Of a stretch of 21,780 nucleotides of DNA, positions 15,825 to 21,780 are shown piece after piece (within the stretch, counting starts at the first letter, position 1; every line of letters starts with the position of its first letter). Source of the DNA: Phycisphaeraceae bacterium (lineage in GTDB: Bacteria > Planctomycetota > Phycisphaerae > Phycisphaerales > Phycisphaeraceae); assembly GCA_020851395.1 (NCBI GenBank), contig JADZCW010000294.1, forward strand, positions 1 through 21,780, read 5' to 3'. The translations under genes and the position numbers were made by a program. The notes under the pieces were generated by a model, which worked only from the letters and a program-made list of their open reading frames with translations, was not told the DNA's origin and ran no database searches.

Positions 15825-15854
15825 ATTTCCCCTCCAATTCAGGAGTTGGCTCGT

Positions 15855-17840
15855 ATGGTCGCCGGCACTCCGACGAACGCCGCCTCACAGCCCGCCGCGG
15901 CGGGCGCTTCCCACACCCAACGCGTTGAACTGGCCTCGGCCGTCATCCGTTTCGCCGGCGACTCCGGCGACGGCATGCAGCTCGCCGGCTCTCAGTTCAC
16001 CGACACCTCCGCCATCGCCGGTAACGACGTGGCCACCCTGCCGGATTTCCCCGCGGAGATCCGCGCCCCCGCCGGCACGGTCCCCGGCGTCTCGGGCTTC
16101 CAGATCAACTTCTCGTCGCAGGACATTCACACCCCAGGCGACGAGGTCAACGCCCTGATCGCCATGAACCCCGCCGCCTTCAAGGCCCACATCCAGGACG
16201 TCCAGAACGGCGGCGTCGTGGTCGTCAACGACTCGGAGTTCGACAAGGTCAACCTCCGCAAGGCCGGCTACCCCGAGGGCTACAATCCGCTCGACGATTC
16301 GAAGTACCAGGACCGCTACAAGATCTACCGCGTCCCGATCAGCCGGCTCAACGACGAGAGCCTCGCCGGCTCGGGCATGACCGCCAAGGACACCGGCCGC
16401 TGCAAGAACATGTGGGCGCTGGGCCTGATCTACTTCCTCTACGACCGCTCGCTCGACACCACGATCAAATATCTCGACGACTACTTCGGCAAGAAGAAAA
16501 AGCTCCCCCAGGTCGCCGAGGCCAACATCAAGGCCCTCAAGGCCGGCTACTACTTCGGCGAGACCGCTGAGATCTTCCCCGTCCGCTACCACGTCGGCCG
16601 CGCCCCCGTTTCGCCCGGCACCTACCGCAAGGTGACCGGCAACGAGGCCACCGCCATGGGCCTGGTCACCGCCAGCAAGCTCTCCGGCAAGACCCTGATC
16701 TACTGCACCTACCCCATCACCCCCGCCAGCGACATCCTCCACGACCTGGCCACCATGCGCCACATGGGCGTCAAGACCTTCCAGGCCGAGGACGAGATCG
16801 CCGCCGTCTGCGCCGCCATCGGCGTGGCCTTCGCCGGCCAGCTCGCCGTCACCGGCACCTCCGGCCCCGGCCTCGCCCTCAAGAGCGAGGCCATCGGCCT
16901 GGCCGTCATGACGGAATTGCCCCTGGTCGTCATCGACGTCCAACGCGGCGGCCCCTCCACCGGCCTGCCTACCAAGACCGAGCAGTCCGACCTCCTCCAG
17001 GCCATGTTCGGCCGCAACGGCGACTGCCCCGTCATCGTCCTGGCCGCTCAGTCGCCCGCCGACTGCTTCAACGCCGCCATCGAGGCCGTCCGTCTGGCCT
17101 TCAAGCACATGGCCCCCGTCCTGCTCCTGACCGACGGCTACATCGCCAACGGCTCCGAGCCCTGGAAGGTGCCCGACGCCTCATCCTTCGAAAAGATCCC
17201 TGTCAGCCATCCAACCGACGCCGCGAGCTTCAAACCTTATCAGCGCGACGAACACCTCGCCCGCCCCTGGGCCATCCCCGGCACGCCCGGCCTCGAGCAC
17301 CGCATCGGCGGCCTCGAAAAAGCCGACATCACCGGAGCCGTCTCCTACGACCCGGCCAACCACCATCGCATGACCGAGCTTCGCGCCGCCAAGATCGTCA
17401 AGGTCGTCGATGACGTCCCCCCGGCCCAGGTCTACGGCCCCGAGCAGGGCGACCTCCTGGTCGTCGGCTGGGGCGGCACCTACGGCTCGATCCGCACTGC
17501 CGTCGAGCGAGCCCAGCACGAGGGACGTTCCGTCGCCGGCCTGCACATGCGACACCTCAACCCCATGCCCGCCAATCTCGGCCAGGTCTTCAGACGCTAC
17601 AAGAAGGTCCTCGTCCCCGAGCTCAACACCGGCCAGCTCCGCATGCTCCTTCGCGCCCGCTACCTCATCGACGCACGGGGCCTGAACAAGATCTACGGCA
17701 AACCCTTCCTCGTCGAGGAGATCCACTACGCCATCGAGCACATGCTCAGCGGCCAGTGGGGCGACCGCGAGTCGATCCCCCCTCAGCCTCACGCCCTCGA
17801 GGCCTCCGCCCCCGCCCAGGAACTGCACACCGGCGGCTGA
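15855..17840 (+). CDS. korA: 2-oxoacid:ferredoxin oxidoreductase, fused gamma-alpha subunit (KorA)
   Basis: With KorB it oxidatively decarboxylates a 2-oxoacid, most likely 2-oxoglutarate, to the acyl-CoA while reducing ferredoxin. I choose the ATG at 15855 (661 aa) because AGGAG lies 9 bases upstream; an ATG 42 bases earlier has no better site. The gamma domain spans roughly 25-215 (VIRFAGDSGDGMQLAG, FPAEIRAPAGTVPGVSGFQI). The alpha pyrimidine-binding domain starts near 260 (GNEATAMGL) with YPITPASD (286-293), FQAEDEIAAV including the cofactor-activating Glu312, GTSGPG (334-339) and RGGPSTGLPTKTEQSD (364-379). A C-terminal domain (VVGWGGTYGSIRTAVE, HMRHLNPMP) completes the subunit. This gamma-alpha fusion plus separate beta is the KorAB arrangement. 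korB follows after 105 bases. Confidence 0.93.
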   Translation: MVAGTPTNAASQPAAAGASHTQRVELASAVIRFAGDSGDGMQLAGSQFTDTSAIAGNDVATLPDFPAEIRAPAGTVPGVSGFQINFSSQDIHTPGDEVNALIAMNPAAFKAHIQDVQNGGVVVVNDSEFDKVNLRKAGYPEGYNPLDDSKYQDRYKIYRVPISRLNDESLAGSGMTAKDTGRCKNMWALGLIYFLYDRSLDTTIKYLDDYFGKKKKLPQVAEANIKALKAGYYFGETAEIFPVRYHVGRAPVSPGTYRKVTGNEATAMGLVTASKLSGKTLIYCTYPITPASDILHDLATMRHMGVKTFQAEDEIAAVCAAIGVAFAGQLAVTGTSGPGLALKSEAIGLAVMTELPLVVIDVQRGGPSTGLPTKTEQSDLLQAMFGRNGDCPVIVLAAQSPADCFNAAIEAVRLAFKHMAPVLLLTDGYIANGSEPWKVPDASSFEKIPVSHPTDAASFKPYQRDEHLARPWAIPGTPGLEHRIGGLEKADITGAVSYDPANHHRMTELRAAKIVKVVDDVPPAQVYGPEQGDLLVVGWGGTYGSIRTAVERAQHEGRSVAGLHMRHLNPMPANLGQVFRRYKKVLVPELNTGQLRMLLRARYLIDARGLNKIYGKPFLVEEIHYAIEHMLSGQWGDRESIPPQPHALEASAPAQELHTGG

Positions 17841-17945
17841 GCCGCCGCACTCTCACCCACGCCGCCCCGACCGGCCTAGAATTCCACGAACAAACAAGCT
17901 GATCCGACACGCTTTTCGGCCCCGAACCGGGCCCCCCGGACAACC

Positions 17946-18974
17946 ATGAGCACCCCCAACACCACCGTCCCGCTGACCACGCTCACGCCCAAGGACTTCT
18001 CCTCCGACCAGGACGTCCGCTGGTGCCCCGGCTGCGGCGACTACGCCATCCTGAATCAGGTCAGGCGTGTCCTGGCCGCCCTGGGCTCCCGCCGCGAGAA
18101 GACCGTCTTCGTCTCGGGCATCGGCTGCTCCTCGCGGTTCCCTTACTACATGAACACTTACGGCTTCCACTCCATCCACGGACGCGCACCCGCCATCGCC
18201 TCGGGCGTCAAGATCGCCAACCCCGAGCTGGACGTCTGGATCGTCACCGGCGACGGCGACGGACTCTCGATCGGCGGCAACCACCTCCTGCACATCCTCC
18301 GCCGCAACGTCAACGTCAACATCCTGCTCTTCAACAACCGCATCTACGGCCTGACCAAGGGCCAGTACTCCCCGACCAGCGAGGAGGGCAAGAAGACCAA
18401 GTCCTCCCCCATGGGTGCCATCGACATCCCCATCACCCCGCTCTCGATCGCCCTGGCCGCCGAGGCCTCCTTCGTCGCCCGCGCCATCGACGTGGACAAG
18501 AACCTTGCCGACGTCCTCCAGGCCGCCGCCCAGCACAGGGGCACGAGCTTTGTCGAGATCTACCAGGACTGCAACATCTTCAACCACTTCGCCTTCCAGT
18601 ACGCCACCGACAAGGCCACCAAGGACGAGCACGTGATCTACCTCGAGCACGGCAAGCCCCTGGTCTTCGGCAAGAACCGCGACAAGGGCATCCGTCTCGA
18701 CGGCTCGCACAAGCCCGAGGTCGTCCAGCTCGGCAAGGGCGTCACCGAGGACGACCTGATCTTCCACGACCAGAATGACGAGAACTTGGCCTTCCTGCTC
18801 AGCCGGCTGTCCTACCCCCAGTTCCCCGAGCCCATGGGCGTGTTCTACAAGGCTGAGGACGACTGCTACGAGGACCTGCTCGACGGACAGGTCCGCCAGG
18901 CCGTTGCCGCCAAGGGCTCGCCCGACCTCGACGCGTTCCTCCGCAGCGGCGAGACCTACACCGTCGGGGCGTGA
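17946..18974 (+). CDS. korB: 2-oxoacid:ferredoxin oxidoreductase, beta subunit (KorB)
   Basis: The beta subunit holds thiamine diphosphate and one [4Fe-4S] cluster and passes electrons to ferredoxin. In this 342-aa protein the cluster ligands are all visible: Cys27 and Cys30 in WCPGCGDY, Cys61 in GIGCSS and Cys209 in EIYQDCNIF. The thiamine motif starts at TGDGDGLSIGGNH (101-113) and closes with NNRIYGLTKGQYSPTS (130-145). The 2-oxoglutarate-type enzymes share the KTKSSPMGAID segment seen at 151-160. The gene is on the same strand as korA, 105 bases downstream, with a short GC hairpin (17918-17933) before a start that lacks a clear Shine-Dalgarno site, so translation may depend on coupling or structure. 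No dedicated ferredoxin gene lies nearby. Confidence 0.93.
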   Translation: MSTPNTTVPLTTLTPKDFSSDQDVRWCPGCGDYAILNQVRRVLAALGSRREKTVFVSGIGCSSRFPYYMNTYGFHSIHGRAPAIASGVKIANPELDVWIVTGDGDGLSIGGNHLLHILRRNVNVNILLFNNRIYGLTKGQYSPTSEEGKKTKSSPMGAIDIPITPLSIALAAEASFVARAIDVDKNLADVLQAAAQHRGTSFVEIYQDCNIFNHFAFQYATDKATKDEHVIYLEHGKPLVFGKNRDKGIRLDGSHKPEVVQLGKGVTEDDLIFHDQNDENLAFLLSRLSYPQFPEPMGVFYKAEDDCYEDLLDGQVRQAVAAKGSPDLDAFLRSGETYTVGA

Positions 18975-19004
18975 GTTTCGGAATAGCCAGGCAAATTTCC
19001 TCGA

Positions 19005-19055
19005 CCCTCGACGGTCGGGCTGACGAGTAAGGCTCGTCATTCCAGCCATCGAGGG
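19005..19055 (+). repeat. Structured intergenic element after korB
   Basis: An outer stem CCCTCGA (19005-19011) pairs with TCGAGGG (19049-19055). Inside it, TGACGAG (19021-19027), loop TAAGG, CTCGTCA (19033-19039) form a perfect 7-bp hairpin, and GGC/GCC flank it with a small bulge. The nested palindrome lies in the 111 bases between korB and the next gene. It has no T tract, so it looks more like a REP-type element or an mRNA stabiliser than a classic terminator. Confidence 0.45.
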
Positions 19056-19085
19056 TTATGCTTTGCGTCCAGAAAGGGACCTGAC

Positions 19086-20165
19086 ATGGCCAACTGGTTC
19101 ACAAGGCTTCACGACGCGATGGACAGCCGCAAGTTCGGGCCGATGACGCTCAACGCCCCGGCCGGCCGGCTCCTCGTCACCCACCACGGGGCCCGCATCC
19201 TCGCCTGCCAGATGGACGCCGCCGAACAGCAGAACCTCTTCTGGCACCCCGCCGCCATGGAGGACCCTGCCTCCAAGATCTTCACCGGCGGCGACCGCCT
19301 CTGGCTTGCCCCCGAGGTCGCCTACTTCTGGCCCAGCCTCGAAAAAGCCCGCGAGGACCCCGTCAAGTGGGCCCGCGTCCCCGAGGTCATGGACCCCGCC
19401 CACTACACCGCGACCACCTCCAGCCTCGACCAGCTCAACCTTCGCGCCCGCATGACGCTCACCGACGCCCGCGTCAACAAACGCATCAACCTCCAGGTCG
19501 ACCGCCTGATTCATCTGATCGGTCCCCCAGCCGGCCTCCCCGCCCAAGTGGCCTGCCTCAGCTACGCCCTGACGCACACCCTTAGCCTGCTCGACGCCTC
19601 GCCCGAGGGCCCCAGCGACATCGGCGCTCTCGCCGGCGCCTGGACGCTCCTGCAGGTCCCGACCACCGGCACGCTGATCTGTCCCGTCACCCGCAAGACC
19701 GACCCCCGCAGCTACTACGACCCCTTCGGCGACGTCCACGTCCAGAACGACGACCGCCAGACCCGCTTCCTCATCGACGCCCGCCGCCGCACCAAGATGG
19801 GCATCCTCCCCGGGGCCACCATCGGCCGCATGGGCTACTACCGCAAGTTAGCGGGCGCCGGGGCCTCCACGCTCATCGTGCGTCACTTCCCAGCCCTTCC
19901 GGGGGAGCCCTATGTCGACTTCCCCCGTGCCTGCGACGCCACGCAACGGATCGGCGGCGATTGCCTGCAGGCCTACAACGACGACGGCAAGTACGGCTCA
20001 TTTGGCGAGATGGAGCACCACGACCCCGCCCTGATCGTCGGCCAAGGCCCCGGCGTGCGCTCCGCCACCAGCGTCACCCACGTCCTGGCCGGCCCCGACG
20101 ACCTGGTGCGTCAGGCGGGCAAGGCCCTCCTGGGCGTCGAGCCCACACTGATCGCCGCGCCGTAA
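19086..20165 (+). CDS. DUF6786-like, probable mutarotase-fold protein
   Basis: The 359-aa product has no signal peptide and no membrane segment. The early strands LLVTHHGARILACQMD, and the C-terminal pattern FPRACD...GGDCLQAYNDDGKYGSFGEMEHHDPAL (about residues 280-318), resemble the DUF6786 family, whose members have a GD-x-x-x-x-YNDG and F-x-E-x-E-x-x-x-P signature. These are thought to share the beta-sandwich of aldose 1-epimerases. A carbohydrate-binding or epimerising role is an inference and fits the glycoside hydrolase upstream in the window. AAAGG eight bases before the ATG is a fair ribosome site. It is separated from korB by a structured intergenic element and followed after 42 bases by the PspC-domain gene. 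Confidence 0.55.
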   Translation: MANWFTRLHDAMDSRKFGPMTLNAPAGRLLVTHHGARILACQMDAAEQQNLFWHPAAMEDPASKIFTGGDRLWLAPEVAYFWPSLEKAREDPVKWARVPEVMDPAHYTATTSSLDQLNLRARMTLTDARVNKRINLQVDRLIHLIGPPAGLPAQVACLSYALTHTLSLLDASPEGPSDIGALAGAWTLLQVPTTGTLICPVTRKTDPRSYYDPFGDVHVQNDDRQTRFLIDARRRTKMGILPGATIGRMGYYRKLAGAGASTLIVRHFPALPGEPYVDFPRACDATQRIGGDCLQAYNDDGKYGSFGEMEHHDPALIVGQGPGVRSATSVTHVLAGPDDLVRQAGKALLGVEPTLIAAP

Positions 20166-20207
20166 CCGTTCCTCCTCCCTCACCCGCCCACGAGAAAGGA
20201 GTCGACC

Positions 20208-20414
20208 ATGAGCGACACCCTGAAGAAACTCGCCCGCTCCAAGACCGACAAGATCCTCGGCGGCGTCTGCGGCGGCTTAGGTGTGCACTCGTCCCTGCCC
20301 GCCTGGATGTGGCGGGTGATCTTCATCGTCGGCACCGTTGTCTGGGGCGTGGGGCTGATTGCCTACATCGCCATGTGGATCTTCATGCCCGTCGAGGGAC
20401 AGCAGCAGGGCTGA
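20208..20414 (+). CDS. PspC-domain small membrane protein
   Basis: PspC-domain proteins are inner-membrane proteins first known from the phage-shock response to membrane stress. Many bacteria carry stand-alone versions of unknown role. This 68-aa protein is essentially the domain alone: a basic start (KKLARSKTDK), the signature ILGGVCGGLGVH, the conserved WMWRVIFIV and a membrane helix at about 35-60 ending in MWIFMPVEG. AAGGAG eight bases before the ATG is the strongest ribosome site in this part of the window. No pspA or pspB neighbour is present. A short palindrome (GGCTGATCAGCC, 20409-20420) covers the stop codon and may mark the transcript end against the convergent SDR gene. Confidence 0.88.
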   Translation: MSDTLKKLARSKTDKILGGVCGGLGVHSSLPAWMWRVIFIVGTVVWGVGLIAYIAMWIFMPVEGQQQG

Positions 20415-20444
20415 TCAGCCGCCATCATTTGGGACCATCTACGC

Positions 20445-21164
20445 TCACGGGCTCGGCAGGGGGATGGTCTGTCCGCTCTCGAACTTTCGCGCACCGGTGA
20501 TGCAGTCCCGGATCAGCTCGGCGACGGCCTCGGGCCGCAGCGTGCGGTCGGTGGGGATGTCCTGCTCGCTGTAGATGGCGCGGAGCATGGGAGTTTCGAT
20601 GGCCCCGGGGGCAATGGCCACCGCGTGGATCCCCAGCTCCGCTCCCTCGCGCCCGGCGCACAGGGTGAACATGTTGACCCCCGCCTTCGCCGGCGCGTAC
20701 ATCGAGAAACCCGGGAAGGGGTCCAGGCTCGCGATCGACGACACGCTGACGATCAGCCCCTTCTTCTGCCCCCGGAACACCGGCCAGGCCGCCGCCGTCA
20801 GAAGCACCAGCGACGTCAGGTTCACATCGATGGTGGCTCGCCAGGCTTCGGGAGTGATCTTCTCGATCGGCCCGTTGGGGGCGTATCCCGCGACGTGGGC
20901 CAGGACGTCGACGCGCCCGAAGTGTTTCAGGCACGTCTGGACCACGGCCGCCCCGGCGTTGGGCTCCGCCAGGTCGGCGGCGAAGGTCTCGACGCGGACG
21001 CCGCGCGGGTTGTTGGCCTGGACCGTCTCGGTAACTGACTTCAACTTCCGGGGGTCGCGGCTGGTCAGCAGCAGATCGCAGCCGGCCTGGGCCAGCGCCA
21101 GGGCCGAGGCCTGTCCGACGCCGCCGGCGGCGCCGGTGAGGATCACGGTGGGGGGGGTGGGCAT
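20445..21164 (-). CDS. Short-chain dehydrogenase/reductase (SDR) family oxidoreductase
   Basis: Classical SDR enzymes oxidise alcohols or reduce ketones with NAD(P)H. The 239-aa length is typical. The nucleotide-binding TGAAGGVGQA is at residues 10-19, followed by RDPRK at 36-40, which suggests NADP preference. AGY with His-Val replacing the usual Asn-Asn lies at 90-94, Asn115 is in DVNLTS, the catalytic Ser is within VSSIAS (141-146), and Tyr156 and Lys160 are in YAPAK. PGAIETPM follows at 187-193. I choose the ATG at 21164 because GAGGA lies about 8 bases upstream. An ATG at 21224 would add 20 residues ahead of the normal N-terminus. It converges with the PspC gene and diverges from the M50 protease gene. 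The substrate is unknown. Confidence 0.88.
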   Translation of the reverse strand: MPTPPTVILTGAAGGVGQASALALAQAGCDLLLTSRDPRKLKSVTETVQANNPRGVRVETFAADLAEPNAGAAVVQTCLKHFGRVDVLAHVAGYAPNGPIEKITPEAWRATIDVNLTSLVLLTAAAWPVFRGQKKGLIVSVSSIASLDPFPGFSMYAPAKAGVNMFTLCAGREGAELGIHAVAIAPGAIETPMLRAIYSEQDIPTDRTLRPEAVAELIRDCITGARKFESGQTIPLPSP

Positions 21165-21243
21165 GAGCCTGTCCTCTGATGATGGGGTGTGTCGTCCGTC
21201 CGTGGGGCACGACTGATCGTACACACGTCAGCGTCGGCCAGCC

Positions 21244-21249
21244 TATACT
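21244..21249 (+). promoter_or_regulatory. -10 element just upstream of the M50 protease gene
   Basis: TATACT ends seven bases before the ATG at 21257, so transcription would begin at about the start codon. No Shine-Dalgarno sequence fits in between. No good -35 hexamer is visible. The layout repeats that seen before apgM and suggests a leaderless transcript. Confidence 0.4.
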
Positions 21250-21256
21250 TTCGGAC

Positions 21257-21780
21257 ATGATGCCAGGACCCAACGGATCGTTGCGCCTGTTTCGCGCCTT
21301 CGGGGTCGAGGTGTTCGTCCACTGGACGTGGTTCCTGGCGGCGGCGTTCTTCGTTCAGGCCCGGCCGCAGGGGATCAGCCCGATGGGGGAGCTCGGGGTG
21401 CTCGTCAGCGTCTTCGCCATCGTTCTCCTGCATGAGTTCGGCCACGCCCTGGCCTGCCGGTCGGTGGGGGGCGTGGCCAACCGGATCGTGCTCTGGCCGC
21501 TCGGCGGCGTGGCTTACGTGCAGCCACCGGCCCGGGCCGGGGCGCTGCTCTGGTCGATCGTCGCCGGCCCGCTGGTCAATGTCGTGCTCGTGCCGGTGCT
21601 GTTGGGGCTGGTGGTGTGGGTCCAGGCGCTCACCCATAACGACCCGCGCTACCACACGCTGGTGGACATGCTTATTCTGCTGCTGAACATCAACATCGTG
21701 CTCCTGGTCTTCAACATGCTCCCGATCTACCCCCTCGACGGGGGGCAGACGCTCCAGGCGATCCTGTGGTTCTTCGTCGG
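21257..21780 (+). CDS. M50 (site-2-type) membrane metalloprotease, N-terminal part
   Basis: M50 proteases cut substrate proteins within the membrane, often in signalling. The reading frame is open to the end of the window (174 complete codons). An N-terminal hydrophobic segment begins near residue 19 (VFVHWTWFLAAAFFV). VLLHEFGHAL carries the zinc-binding H59-E60-x-x-H63. WPLGGVAYVQPPARAG and a further helix (SIVAGPLVNVVLVPVLLGL) follow, then NMLPIYPLDGG (153-163), whose Asp161 is the third zinc ligand. This is the SpoIVFB-like topology. Two adjacent ATG codons, at 21257 and 21260, are equally good starts. A TATACT just upstream implies a leaderless message. Any C-terminal CBS or other domain would be outside the window. 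Confidence 0.88.
   Translation, partial: MMPGPNGSLRLFRAFGVEVFVHWTWFLAAAFFVQARPQGISPMGELGVLVSVFAIVLLHEFGHALACRSVGGVANRIVLWPLGGVAYVQPPARAGALLWSIVAGPLVNVVLVPVLLGLVVWVQALTHNDPRYHTLVDMLILLLNINIVLLVFNMLPIYPLDGGQTLQAILWFFV

Larger units (their letters stand above)
15381..15854. other. 474-base divergent intergenic region between resB and korA
   Basis: This is the longest non-coding stretch of the window and is visibly richer in A and T than the genes around it. From left to right it holds a TATACT (minus strand, 15457-15452) that may drive resB, a small 5-bp dyad GTCAT-CA-ATGAC (15598-15609), a strong sigma70-type promoter for korA (15727-15755) and a G-run-rich leader (15784-15824). I see no convincing gene in it. 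Apparent reading frames across it lack a start with a ribosome site and run on in the wrong frame of korA. Confidence 0.7.

Noticed and set aside
15616..16158. A 180-codon open frame starting in the resB-korA gap
   Set aside because: It runs into korA in another frame, becomes Ser/Pro/Arg-rich there, and has no ribosome site. The part in the gap shows no domain.
17918..17933. GGCCC/GGGCC hairpin before korB as a riboswitch or terminator
   Set aside because: It is only a 5-bp stem in a very GC-rich gap and has no T tract, so chance is a sufficient explanation.

Overview
The window is high-GC bacterial DNA, densely coded on both strands, with no rRNA, tRNA, CRISPR array or insertion sequence that I can see. 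The gene set (a long flagellar cap protein, a ResB/CcsA cytochrome c maturation pair with a large soluble domain on CcsA, a cytoplasmic-looking DUF4038-type glycoside hydrolase, an archaeal-type phosphoglycerate mutase and a fused 2-oxoacid:ferredoxin oxidoreductase) is most like a planctomycete, perhaps of the Phycisphaerae. That placement is an inference from gene content, not a phylogeny.

Layout. (1) 1-3796, plus strand: the tail of an unknown gene, then fliD (1060 aa, with about five ~120-residue repeats) and fliS. (2) 3809-7306, minus strand: a three-gene operon read as GTG-start papain/C39-like peptidase, RLAN-type RimK ATP-grasp ligase, GCS2-type carboxylate-amine ligase. This is the most intriguing locus here: two different ATP-dependent amide-bond-forming enzymes plus a cysteine peptidase. 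Its promoter candidate has an unusually long 20-bp spacer holding a perfect inverted repeat. (3) 7435-10063, plus strand: archaeal-type phosphoglycerate mutase (apgM, possibly leaderless) and a glycoside hydrolase-like protein. (4) 10082-15380, minus strand: resB, ccsA (joined by an ATGA overlap), a small three-helix membrane protein and a 3-methyladenine DNA glycosylase, all closely packed. (5) 15381-15854: the largest non-coding stretch, with a good sigma70-type promoter for korAB and a G-rich leader. (6) 15855-18974, plus strand: korA (fused gamma-alpha) and korB. (7) 19086-20414, plus strand: a DUF6786-like protein and a PspC-domain protein, preceded by a structured intergenic element. (8) 20445-21164, minus strand: an SDR oxidoreductase; and 21257-end, plus strand: the start of an M50 site-2-type protease, possibly leaderless.

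How it fits together. The cytochrome maturation genes and the ferredoxin-dependent 2-oxoacid oxidoreductase belong to energy metabolism. ApgM serves lower glycolysis, or possibly threonine synthesis. The glycoside hydrolase and the mutarotase-like protein point to carbohydrate handling. The peptidase/ATP-grasp/GCS2 operon probably makes or edits a gamma-glutamyl-type peptide, a thiol, or a protein tail; its product cannot be read from the sequence.
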